The notes beneath the pieces are model-generated. The model worked only from the letters and a program-made list of their open reading frames with translations. It was not told the DNA's origin and did no database searches. From Rhabditophanes sp. KR3021 (Eukaryota > Nematoda > Chromadorea > Rhabditida > Alloionematidae): 64,000 nucleotides of DNA. Positions 13,446-24,711 of the stretch are shown piece after piece. The DNA lies in contig CAUJLY010000005.1 of assembly GCA_963281155.1 (NCBI GenBank), positions 1,116,001-1,180,000 of the forward strand. Reading direction: 5' to 3'. The position numbers were made by a program, and so were the translations under genes. Each line of letters starts with the position of its first letter. Position 1 is the first letter of the stretch.

Positions 13446-14317
13446 TTGTAAATAAAAAAATTTATTAATAAGAACAAATATTTAAAACTTTGTCATAGTT
13501 TATCATTTTTAAACCAATAAAAGAATACTAGTTTTCCACGCATAAACATAAAAATGTGCCGGAAAAGTGTATACTTGTACTTTTAATTAGTTAATTCTTT
13601 CACACAAATATATGTCTAAGACACTTTATAATCTAGTTCATCGGTAAATTGTAGAAGTGCTAACAATCAATTATAGATAGATTAGCTAACATTCTTAAGA
13701 AATGTAGTGTATGCTAAACATACATTTTGCAAAATGTTAATCAAAATAGATTATATAATCTATGTATTGCGAAGTCGTAGTATACAAAGGTTTGGCATGT
13801 ATAAAAGTTTGAGTAAATGACAATCTCTTATATTGCTATACACATGCTGCAGTTTATTCTCAAATTATTAATTTCTATGTATCGTTTGCTATAAACGCCA
13901 TTAATTAAAACAGTCAGACAGCTTAGTTGTTTGTGTAAATTTATGAGTTATTAATACTCAATTGTAATTTGTTAAAAAAGTTTTGTTTTTTGGATTTTTT
14001 AAACTATTGTGGCATTTTTATTTGTTTAATGCTTCTCATTATGTTGTAATGGTTGTATTGAGGCTTGTGTAAACGATTTCAAACTAGTTGGTCTAGAAGC
14101 GATCTTTTATTTTTTGAACCTTACAAAAAAATTATCTATGAATGTGGTTTTTGTATTGCTCCATTGGATAGTGGCAAGCTGTTTACGTGGATCTACATCT
14201 TTAGTTTATTCAAAAAAGTGCCCTAATTAGGTTAAAAATTGAGTCTACAGACATTTTAGTTGGATCTTGTATATCTAGATATTTTATTCAAAAAATAATT
14301 TTATTGTAAAAGAAAAT
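13446..14317. other. non-coding spacer
   Basis: AT-rich, no reading frame worth naming on either strand. It holds the 3' side of the nicotinamidase gene and possibly that of the small gene before it. Confidence 0.5.
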
Positions 14318-15136
14318 CTAAAAAAGTAATTTACTATCAATTTGAATTACTCCGCTTTGTGCTAATTCCTTATCGGCTTTAATCATTAATTCTTCATTTA
14401 ATCCCCTCGTACAATCAGTCAACATAAAGGTCTTAAACCCCAATTCAGACGCATCCAAAGCTGTGAATTTGACACAATATTCATGCGCCAGTCCACAAAC
14501 AAAGACTGTGTCGATGTTGGCTTGTCGTAGAATATTATTCAACTCTGTTTCATTTGATTTGTTGTTGTCAAAGAAAGCGGAATACGAGTCACAAAAAGTG
14601 TTGTAGCCTTTGTAGACTATTTGAGCGTTTTTGCTACGTAACTTCGAGTACAATTCAGCCCCTTCAGTTTTCATGACACAATGGCTTGGATAGAGAACTT
14701 GCTTTGTTTTTACAGGATGGATAAATTCAACTTCGTCGTACAAATCATACTTAGGTTTGGTACTTTCTGCAGACACCATTCTATCATCATTTGTAACACT
14801 TGCCAGGAAAGAAATATGAGCTTCGGGATGCCAGTCTTTGGTGCAAATTACTAAGCCGAACAAATCTCTATCAATCAAATTATTAATAGGTTCAATTATT
14901 TCATAAGGATTTTGTTTAGCTGGAGCATCCTAAAAGATATAAATAATGTTAAACAATATAAGTCTTACCAAAATCGACAAACTCCCATCCACAAAATCAT
15001 TCTGTACATCCACAACAATCAGCGCAGCCTTCCGCAAATTAACAGCTTCCATAACGTTAAAATTCTAAATAAAATTTAAAAATCATAAACCCACATTTTC
15101 AACAAAACTTACGTTAAATATCGCTAACTTACTCAT
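14318..15136 (-). CDS. Nicotinamidase (isochorismatase-like hydrolase, 3 exons)
   Basis: Hydrolyses nicotinamide to nicotinic acid in the NAD salvage route used by invertebrates and yeast, and thereby relieves sirtuin inhibition. Exons 15136-15113, 15064-14969 and 14929-14318 (introns 48 and 39 bp) give 243 residues. The catalytic Asp lies in ALIVVDVQNDF, the metal-binding segment in CTKDWHPEAHISF, the catalytic Lys in the CVMKTEGAEL region, and the nucleophile Cys in CGLAHEYCVKFTALDA, the usual GLATDYCV motif with A-H-E in place of A-T-D. In-frame ATGs also exist upstream (15190, 15163) and inside exon 2 (15052); the true start is undecided. Confidence 0.88.
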
Positions 15137-15190
15137 ATTTACATTACAACTAGTAAACATGGAGTTGTGAATTTCTTTTATACTTGTCAT

Positions 15191-16821
15191 AATGACGTAA
15201 CTAAAAAAAGGATATATTACATAATAAACATTTGCTTCTTAACTTCTTAGAATTGAAACAATAAAAGTGAATTCAAAAAATATAATCACATAAAATATAC
15301 CCTCATTATCCTTTCCACAGAAATCAACACAATCTTATCAGTTTACAATCAAAAGCAAGATAAGAGTTAAAATTTCAAATTTTTTTTACATAAATAATCA
15401 CCTATTTTTTAAATGTCAAAAATGTGAACATTACAAATATTGTCACATTCCAGTTAAATAGATAATTTTTTGTTCAATATACAAAGGTGCACTTAGGATT
15501 ATTGATAAGGACAAAACTCAGCGATAAATTCAACCAAACTACGGCAAAGATTATTCAATTATGATTCAGTTATTGAATAGTATGGCCGTAATAACAGTCC
15601 AAAAGCTTTTTCGGCATATATGCTGTGTTCCAATGTACTGCATTGATAGATAAAGACTTCTTCATATTAATTTATCAAAATATAAAAAATTGTTCACACT
15701 TAGTTTGATTGACAAAAGTATATTAAACGATTTATAAAATATATCCAATAAGTCTCACTACTTCCATAAACATCTTCTTTTACATTTAGTCTATTTGTTA
15801 TTACAAAATTTACAATTTAATATCAATAGTTTGTTTTACGTCTCGTCTCCGTATCAACACATATTGTAAACATTTTAACAATACATATCTCCCTGCAACT
15901 ATACCTTAATAACATTTTTAAATATCAAAATTAATCTACTTTCATCTATTTTTGATTATTATTGCTTCTGCAGATATGTCTAATATGTTTATGTTTTACT
16001 CTTCAATTCTTTCAACTTCTTGTTGTTTATCTTTAAGAGACCCCAAGATAAAATATACATACACTGACAATCAACAAAACCTTTCTTTTGATATACGACT
16101 AGCACTCCGTTTCCCTTATCATAAAGCACGTCTTAGTAGTGCAGGCCATCTAGAAAGTCTCATTTAGAGTTGGTAAAAAGCCTATTTTGTTAAGACTTTT
16201 TGCCATACCATTTGTTAATATAATTACAGATGATCTCTCAATATATAACTTTAAACTCAATTCAAGTGATACAAGCTCTAAAATTATAATTGACAACAAA
16301 ATGAATAGATAATGAAAAGCTAATTAAAGGCAAAATATCTTCCTTATTAACAGCTTGTATTTTGTTAATACCATCCAGTATACAAGTTACACTAAAATTT
16401 ATTTCCAAAGCAATTTGTCCTTCCATAAACAACTTGCTTCAATCATAAAAGATGACACTTTTTGGATTGGATCAACCGGTAATTAGGAAAGAGCTGCGAC
16501 TTTTATTGTAACGAATTTGAGTAAGAACAATATCTTTAAGAATGTATTTATTGTATAGACTCTTAAGTAATGAGGAGAGGCGCTTTACCAACATCAAAAA
16601 GACTTACTCCACGACAAAGTAGATATTGTGTGTGTATTTGTTTTTGTCGGAATACATCAATTGGTAGATTGTCAACTGCTAGCATTAAGTCACAACTTTA
16701 TTTTGTTTATCATTATTATCAAGTATTCATCTCTTCTTTTTTGATTATATCTATTTAAGGATTTTTTTAAGACCTAATAAAAGGCACACCTACCCTCCAA
16801 TAATATCAATTTCTTCCAAAT
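15191..16821. other. 1.6-kb gene-poor spacer
   Basis: Strongly AT-rich interval between the divergent nicotinamidase and Ariadne genes. Short frames near 15952 and 16570 lack recognisable protein character. It presumably contains both promoters; I see no RNA gene. Confidence 0.45.
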
Positions 16822-18447
16822 ATGTCAGATCAAGGGCTATCTAGTGATTATGAGGATGATTATGGTAAATTAACCCCAAAACCAATAAATCCAACTTATC
16901 ATTTTTTATAGACGATGATTATTACAAAGACAATATTATAGATATTGACGAAGATCAAGTGGTAGATATTACAAGAAGAGCTCAAGAAAACGAAAACGCC
17001 GTGTATAACATTATATCACGAGCTGCTTGCAAGGATATGGCCAAGGGTATAGCTGTGAAGGTGCTTACGGAAAGCGGAAGTATTCTGCCAGAGGAAGATG
17101 TAGTCAGTTTACTGGCTTTTTATAAGTTTGATTATGGACTGGTCGTGGAAGGGTTGATTAGGAAGGAAGTTGGTTTTGGCGGAGGGTATTTAGTTGAACC
17201 TCAAATTGGAAAGTCTACTTTTGATAGCGAACTTTGTAAGACCTTGATGGCTTCGAGCCCCTTTTACGAGTTGTGCACTTGTTGCTTCGAAGCAGCCAAA
17301 GACATTGATATTGTTACCTCACCTTGCGGCAATAATCACAGGTACTGCAAAGGGTGCTGGTACTCCTACTTTTCAACTCAAATCAAGCAAAATGGCACTG
17401 TCAAGATACATTGTATGGAGCCAAACTGCAAAAAGATATGTTCAAGGATATTTATACAAAAGGTTATTATGGGTGTTCCAGATGTAGATGATGACTTAAT
17501 AAACATGTATCAATTACTGGAGGAAAATGAAATAATTGAATCGCACCCCGATTTGAAGCACTGTCCGGGGGTCAACTGCGATATGGTTGTCATGGCAACT
17601 ACAGAACAAGAACCATTGCGTGCTCAATGCAATAAATGCAAAGAAGAGTTTTGTGTGAATTGTTGTCTTCAGTATCATGCCCCAGCCACGTGTGAGATGA
17701 TGCGAAATTGGCTGATGAAGTCTACGGATGACAGTGAGACCCAAAATTTCTTCTCAGCTAAGACCAAAAAGTGTCCTAATTGTTCTATTGCCATATTAAA
17801 GGCACAGGGGTGTAATCACATGCAATGTTCTGTTTGTAAACACAACTTTTGCTGGATGTGTCTAGAGAACTGGGAAAAACATAAGGGGTCTTTCTATGAA
17901 TGTTTAAAATACCAAGAAAATAAAGATAGACTTCCTGATGACTCAGTAGTCCAGGCCAAAAGAGCAAAGATTAATCTGGACAAATATTTATTCTATTTCT
18001 CTCGATACCATAATCATTTGCTGAGCAGAGAGTTGGAGGTTGAATTCGAAGCCAACTTAAAAATCAAAATAGAACAAAAAATCGCTAACAAAGAAGGCAC
18101 ATGGATTGACTGGGAGTATTTAAAGGATGGGGCAGACTTGTTATTAAGAGCTCGTTATACTTTAATTTATACGTATGTCTTTGCTTACTACATGGAAGTA
18201 GGAATACACAAATCATTGGTAAGTTTTGGGTCGTTGGTTTAACTTATCATTTACTTTCTAGTTTGAAAATCACCAGAAGAACCTCGAGCAGATGGTAGAA
18301 GAACTAGCATGGGTGCTAGAAAACTCCAAAACAACAACTCGTTCCGAAATTACGCAAGCCATGACTATTACCGAAAAGTACCGGCAAATCATGCTTGAAA
18401 AATATGTTGGTGCTACAAGTGTTTCTTTAAACTCAACTACTAATTAG
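16822..18447 (+). CDS. Ariadne-type RBR E3 ubiquitin ligase (3 exons)
   Basis: Exons 16822-16864, 16912-18218 and 18262-18447 (introns 47 and 43 bp) encode 511 residues. RING1 begins CTCCFEAAKD and continues CGNNHRYCKGCWYSYF; the in-between-RING follows (CPGVNCDMVV, CNKCKEEFCVNCCLQYH); RING2 has CPNCSIAILKAQGCNHMQC, whose last-position Cys is the expected ubiquitin-thioester residue, then HNFCWMCLENWEKH. The acidic N-terminus (DYEDDY) and the C-terminal helical Ariadne domain (YLFYFSRYHNH, RARYTLIYTYVFAYY) are typical of ARIH1. It would ubiquitinate cullin-RING-bound or translation-stress substrates. Confidence 0.93.
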
Positions 18448-19796
18448 AAACTTAATTCTATTTTTCCCTTTGGTTTATAATTAAGCTATGTGTGTTATTT
18501 TAATTGTAGAAATAAAGAATTTTTACGTGAATTTACTTTTAAACCAAAGATATACAAGAATGTTTCAACTATTTTATTAATTTAATAAAACATATTAAAG
18601 GGCAAATAAGAAAATATATTAAGATAGTTTAATTCAAAATAGCCCACGGAGCTCGGTCAAGTGACATAGATTTACCAAATCACAAAAGCAAAATTTCTTT
18701 TCTGCATGCCGTCCAAAATCAAGTCACTATTCTCAAAATTCTAAAAAAACATTATTTCAAACAAATGTGATCTTAAACTAACCTTTTGAACAATCTCGGT
18801 ATTGTAATTGGGAATAGAGCAGTACCATACTGTTAACGGGAATCTACATATCACCCATTATATATGTGTATTTACTATGTATATTTATATCGTTGTTTAT
18901 TATATATACTTTGTATTCCTATAATAAACTCATTTCATCTTGTCATGTGTTAGTGTGTATCTTATGTGTTCCTGTCCTCATCGTCATTGCATTCCATGCC
19001 TTACCATCCTAGGCAATTTAGTGATCCCACCCGGACCTGGTAACACATCACTGGAATGGATCAACAAATCTCAAACTCTCCTTCGCTTAGTTGGGAGATG
19101 AAAAATAGATTAATTATCACTTGAATTTGTAAAGAGCATTATTTAAACAATTTATTTCAAACTTAAGTAAAAATAGTTTCGATCTTCCAGGGGTTTGAAG
19201 GGACAAGTTAATAGATCGCGGGACAACGGGCAGGAACTTCAATTAAAAAACGCTTTAACTTAATCTTTTATATCTTAAACTTTAAAAGTCTTCTCTTAAA
19301 TATCAAAAAATGAATCCAAATCTGCATAATAAAATATATAGACGTGGGCAATTGCATTAGTATGCAGGGACGTGGCAAGGTGCTTTATGATGCAGAAATA
19401 TGAGAGAGATGATTTGTTTGTACTCTTACTTTTGAGAGTTTCCGGTGACTTTATTGGCCATTATTCTAGTTCCAAATAAATTTTTAACAAAGTAAAAATA
19501 GTACGAGCCATTGCTAAAGCAACATCAATTTCAAACAGAATTTGGTCTAAAAACACTACCTTAACAAAAGTCTCTAAATCTCCCCAATACAACTAATTCA
19601 AATTAGAAAGCCCTTCGACTTTCATCACAAAATTTAACAAAAAGATCAATTTAATCTTAAAAGTTACAAACCTTTTTTAAAGTCTTTGTAGACAAAATAG
19701 ACCATTTAGAAAATGTATTTAAGACAGAGAGTACTATATTTAGAAGCAGTTCTTTGTTAAATGATTTAATACTGGTTTACATACAATTAATGAAAA
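18448..19796. other. spacer between Ariadne and the cyclase cluster
   Basis: No genes seen. It contains the Ariadne 3' end and the candidate LTR at 18831-19045; the rest is AT-rich sequence without clear structure. Confidence 0.5.
18831..19045. mobile_element. candidate solo LTR of a retrotransposon
   Basis: A 215-bp block begins TGTTAACGGG and ends CCTGGTAACA. These ends are inverted copies of each other at about 8 of 10 positions and have the TG..CA form of LTRs. Inside are TATA-rich sequence, an AATAAA signal near 18923 and a 3' part clearly richer in GC than its surroundings. The flanks (catac before, catca after) agree only partly, so a target duplication is not proven. No internal coding region is adjacent. 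Confidence 0.45.
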
Positions 19797-22700
19797 TTAT
19801 GAATCCCGATCAAGTTCCTTTTTATAGTTTTCGTAAATTTTAGGTTCCCCGGAATAGACTCCTTCTTTTCCTAATAACCAAAATGTGGATAGAACGCCTT
19901 TGCCTTTCACTATTATTTCACCACGTGGTTCTGTAACGTATCCTCCTAATTCACTTAATAAAGTATGAGCTTCAGTTGAGAGTTGTACTCGGCTAGGTTT
20001 TGAACTCGACTCCATGCGTGATGCTAAATGAATGATTAATTGACAAAGTAAATTTCCTACTCACCAGTGTTGACTGAATCCCCGAACAAACAATATCTTG
20101 GTGCTGTTAGCCCTACCACTCCTAATCAAACATTATCAAATCTTTTTTTGTTAACCTACCCGCTACACAACTGTCGCTATGAACGCCAATACGGATTAAC
20201 ACTTTCTCCTTGGGCAAGTGTGGAATTCTAAAGTTAACTAATTTATCTATTAATTCCAAAGCCATGTCGCATATTTCAATGACATGCATCTTTCCATTTC
20301 TATTTGGGACTCCACTGGCGCACAGTAATCCGTCACCTACAATTAAAAGATAACTTAAATGCTATTCATTACTTGCCTATCGTTTCAACTTTGAATATAT
20401 CATGAGCGTTGATAATCTCATCAAACAAGGTATACAAATTATTTAACAGATCAACCACTTGAAGATTGCTGCATTTTGAAGCCAATGTTGTAAAACCGAC
20501 GATATCAGAGAAGAAAATAGTAACCGAATCAAATGATTCTGGAACAACCGTCTGCCCTAATTTGAGCTTTTCAGCCACTTGTTTAGGCAACATCCGAAAC
20601 AACAAAGCATCAGCCTTTTTCTGCTCTTCAACTAATTCCTTTGTCCTTTCTTGAATATCTTCTTCTAAACTTGCTGCATAATCTTCTAACATCCCGAAAA
20701 CATGATCCATCAAATTACTCGCTTTCCCGGGGTTCATACTCTTTGCCAGCATTTTAATTGTCTCAATTTTAGGACGATCTGAGGGGTTTTCGTTCCACAT
20801 GTCTCTTACCATATGGAGCTAAAAAAGTAAATAAGATTCAAAATAATAATAGAAAATTAGATAATATTCACAAGATTAAATAATACTAAAAAAATTAATA
20901 GTACCCAAGACTTACCAACGCTGGGTTTAAATCAGACAGGGCTTCTTGAAATATCGGCCTAGTTATTTTAGTAGTTGAGTGCTTAATCATATAAATAACT
21001 TCGTCAATACCTCCTGCCAAATCAGTATTTTCGTAAGCTGGCTTCTGATTGATAACTTCTGAAAAGATAATGGATGCAGCATAAATATCCGCTGGCTTTG
21101 ATGGATTTGGTTTTTCAGCTCGAAGAATTTCTGGTGCCGTCCATAGTAAGTCGTGGGCGTCTTTCTTTTCATGTGATCTTATGAAAGGTAACCCGAAATT
21201 TGACAGTTTAACCTATAAACAATTGCTCAGAATTAATTTTTATTATTCTAAATCTTTATTCTTACACTCCATCTTTCGTCTACCAAGCAACTGCTACTTT
21301 TCAATGAACCATGTACAACAATCGGACTTCTATGTAAGTAAGACAATCCCTCAATAATATCCTTAATAATCGAGTAAGTAAAGAAAGCATCGATAGTAAT
21401 ACTTGTCTTATCACTAGTAAACACATCCTGTAAAGAAATTATTAGAAATGTTTCATAAAATATAATTATGCAATTGCTTCATATTAAATTTGGCAGCACA
21501 AGACTTTATAAACGTCCGTCCAGAGTAAGTCACGGCTAAGTCTTTTTTCATGTGATCTTATAAAAGGTACCCGAAATTCGATAATTTAACCTACAAATAA
21601 TTAATCAGAATCTGTATGCTTAACTTACACCCTATTTTTCATCAACCAAAAGGAACTCAATTTCAATGAACCATGTACAACAATCGGACTTCTATGCAAG
21701 TAAGACAATCCCTCAATAATATTCCTAATAATCAAGTAGGTAAAGAAAGCATCAATAGTAAAATTCGTCTTATCACTCGTAAAAACTTCTTTTTCCCTTG
21801 TTAACCAAAATAATGCATTGTTGTGCTCGACCTAAACAAATATTGAGGCCCAAGAAGCGCCGATGACATTCTCTCCAACTATCTAATGTTCGAGAAAGGA
21901 ATTTATTCTATAGGGTAGTCAAAAAAGGAAGCCAGGATCGACGAACTCTTCAGCGATTACAGTCTACTTTTATAAACGGTGACTTGTTCAACAGAAAGGA
22001 GTCAAAAACTATCCAGCCGGAACTCCCATCTCAAGCTTCCTGTGCCTACTAAAGATTTAGCTGAGAACTTGGAGTTTATCCTCATGGAAAGATTCTAGCA
22101 TCAGATCAGCAATTGTGATCATGGCAAATGCGCCATGCCTGACGTTTACCTTATCAATTCTGTGAATACGTATGCAATCGCAGACTTACTGACTGAAAAG
22201 ATGTTCAAGATAGGTAGCGATGAATAGTTTTAATATGTTTTTTAACCGTTTGTTTTTAATAAACTTATGATTTACCTCTAAGCTACCTCTGCTACAGAAT
22301 TTCCAAAAGCTGGTAGGAAACGGCCCATCACTACTAAACCCAATAAATTTATTAACATTCTCGTAATCCATGGCTCTCAACAATCTCATATGCCTCATAT
22401 CCTCCTTTCTCAACTGATAATTAACTTCATGCTTACAAGCAATAATGGCCTCATTCCTATAAACCATCATCGAAAATTTCCCTCCCTCCGCCTCTTTAAA
22501 GGACAACTTATGTGACATAGAACTTTGATTAGAACTTTGGATGCTTCTCTTCGACTGCATTTCTGTAAAGCTTCCTTTATAGTCAGCGTATTTGACTAAA
22601 GTTGAAAAATGAATTGTCCACAAATTATCCTGCCTCTTTTCTTCATCTCTTTTTACCTTAAAGCCATACCAAATAAAGGATAAAACTACAAACACAATTA

Positions 22701-24508
22701 GGGCACAACCAATCACGATGAAAATAAAGCCAACGGTGTTTTCCTCGATAAATGATTTAGGGCAGTTTTCATTTTCGTAGCCACATGCAGGTTCGTTGAG
22801 AGGATGCTAAAAATCACAATATTACACAAATGGAAACAGAATTGTTAAAACTAACGAAGCCATCTCGCTGAAGAAAGACTGTTTTTGAAGCGTCGGTGTA
22901 TTGTTCGTCGACTTCCTTAAATTTTTATATTATTTGACAGGAAAAAGGGAAGACTTACAATGCCGCTTGTTCTTATTATCAAATAGAGCCAGGTCGTAAT
23001 ATTATCTGGTGAGTCTTGAACGTAGGTAGAAAAAGAAAATTCAGAATTTCTGGTCATATTGCTGTCTAGCTCGAATTGACCACTCAAACCTTGAAAAACT
23101 CCTTTTGCATAACTTAAAAATAAGATGACATAAATGACTAAATATTTACCTCGAAATCAAACTGCCATTCCTGGCCAAACTTTCAACCGTAGCATTTCCA
23201 ACCAAATTTTCATTAATAGCATGCGCAAAAGCTAAACACTTATCTTATTTTAATGAAATGTCACTCACCGGTGAAATAAACTAAAGCAGCGTCATATAAG
23301 AAAGCACTATAGTAAGTTCCTTTAGTATAGTCTTTACATTCAACAGTACAATTGAAAGGATCCTGTGCCATATACGTAGGCATTTGTTCCCTAAAATTGT
23401 TGAATGCTGAACTTAAACCTCCTCTCATGCTAAACTGAAGGTGAAACATGTATTTTGCCATTCCAACAGCTTCAGCATCTCTTCCGTCTGGTGGTTTGTT
23501 GGAATCGTATAAGGTCGAGGATAGTTCTTCGTCAACGTAATAGTCCATGTCACTGTCGACGTTTAAAAACACAAAATCAGTTGTATTAAATCCCGCATCC
23601 TTAGCTGCCAGCATGACCCTTCTAGTATTTGCCGGGTTATCAAAACACATCACAAAAATGCGAGTATTGGTAGCAAAATTAGTTAGCAATCTATTTAAAC
23701 TAGGTGCTGTAAAATTGGTTATACTTCGTTTGTTAATGATTGAAATATATGGCCAGTCTCGACTCACAACCGTATCTAATTCAGTGCTTAATCTTTGACA
23801 TCGTAATAGATACTTATCTTCGCTGGCAACTAATAACGATATATCGTACCATTCAAATTTCATTAAAATAGTCCCAAGCGCATTCGCGAAGTCAGTGTAA
23901 CTTGGCATTACTTGGATTATGCTCGGGTAGAGTGTTTTGTCTAAAAATTAAATTGAATCTTTTACTTAATTTACCTGTGAAGTCAGTGAACATGGATGTT
24001 CTAAAGTGAGCAATCAATTTAATTTTTAAAAGATTAACTTACCCCCAAAGAAACTGTGGTGTATTATAATACGCAGCAATATTTCCCGAAATTCCAGCTG
24101 TACTACAAGCAGGTCCGATGATAGCTGAAATGTCGTTTTCTTTTATCATTTCATAAGTATAACCAGCTATTGTGCTTGCAACACATTCAGAAAATCTCCA
24201 GTAGAATCTTAAACACATCATGTAATTTATTTATACAAGTCAAATAATACATTTATACAAATAATGAATTTAAAGACAAAAACTTACGTAAAGTTGACTG
24301 AATTCAGAATCGTTTCATTAGACCGAGCAACTCTCAAAGCCCGAATAACAGCTGCTGCCGACCCCTGATAATTCTGCCAATTCTGTGCAACTCCGGGATT
24401 ATGCGAAAACAGCATACCAACCTTAACATTACCCAACGTAACATTATTCATCTGTTGCCCCAAAACACAGCCAATTAAAAAATGCAATGCAACTACCAAA
24501 CATAACAT
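19797..24508 (-). CDS. Receptor guanylyl cyclase A (multi-exon)
   Basis: Single-pass membrane enzyme converting GTP to cGMP. The N-terminus at 24508 is a signal peptide (LCLVVALHFLIGCVLGQ) followed by an ANF-receptor type ligand domain (NVTLGNVKVGMLFSHNP, GPACSTAGISGNIAAYYNTP). One helix lies near 22700 (VIGCALIVFVVLSFIW). The pseudokinase has VVHGSLKSSS where HRD is expected and LSNFGLPF where DFG is expected. The linker coiled coil is [27 protein letters not shown]. The cyclase shows FFSDIVGFTTL, KVETIG-DGLLC and a C-terminal SRMESSSKPSR. A 26-bp microexon encodes TSMFTDFT, and a GC donor (ATA G|GCAAGT) precedes the second catalytic Asp. Intron 22275-21428 is enlarged by a decayed exon duplication. 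Confidence 0.88.
21480..21800 (-). pseudogene. decayed duplicate of two kinase-homology exons inside gene A
   Basis: This segment repeats 21130-21430, the intact exons of the same gene, at roughly 85-90 percent identity by eye (for example ggttcattgaaa and cttacttgcatagaagtccgat on the minus strand). The copy reads FFTYLIIRNIIEGLSYLHRSP but then runs LKLSSFWLMKNRV with lost frame, so it is not a usable alternative exon. Confidence 0.75.
21801..22200 (+). other. inserted segment of unknown origin inside gene A intron
   Basis: This stretch has no match in the other three cyclase genes and differs in composition from neighbouring introns. On the plus strand it reads SQKLSSRNSHLKLPVPTK, an internal TAG, then CAMPDVYLINSVNTYAIA before TAG. 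It may be a fragment of a retrotransposed or mobile sequence; not recognised. Confidence 0.35.
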
Positions 24509-24711
24509 ATCTCAACTAAACTAAATTTCATCACATCAATTTATTTTGTATCAATCTAAAGACGAAACCTTTGGCTGAGCATGACCAAAGCCATATCTAC
24601 TATAATTAAAAATAATAATATTATTATTACATGTACTAAAAGACATTAAATTGATATTAAGGAAGATTAAAAAGATTTTTTGTGCACTTTATTAAATAGG
24701 AAGATGGATAA

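Noticed and set aside
15952..16758. Short plus-strand frames in the spacer before the Ariadne gene
   Set aside because: No domain, conserved pattern or splice support.
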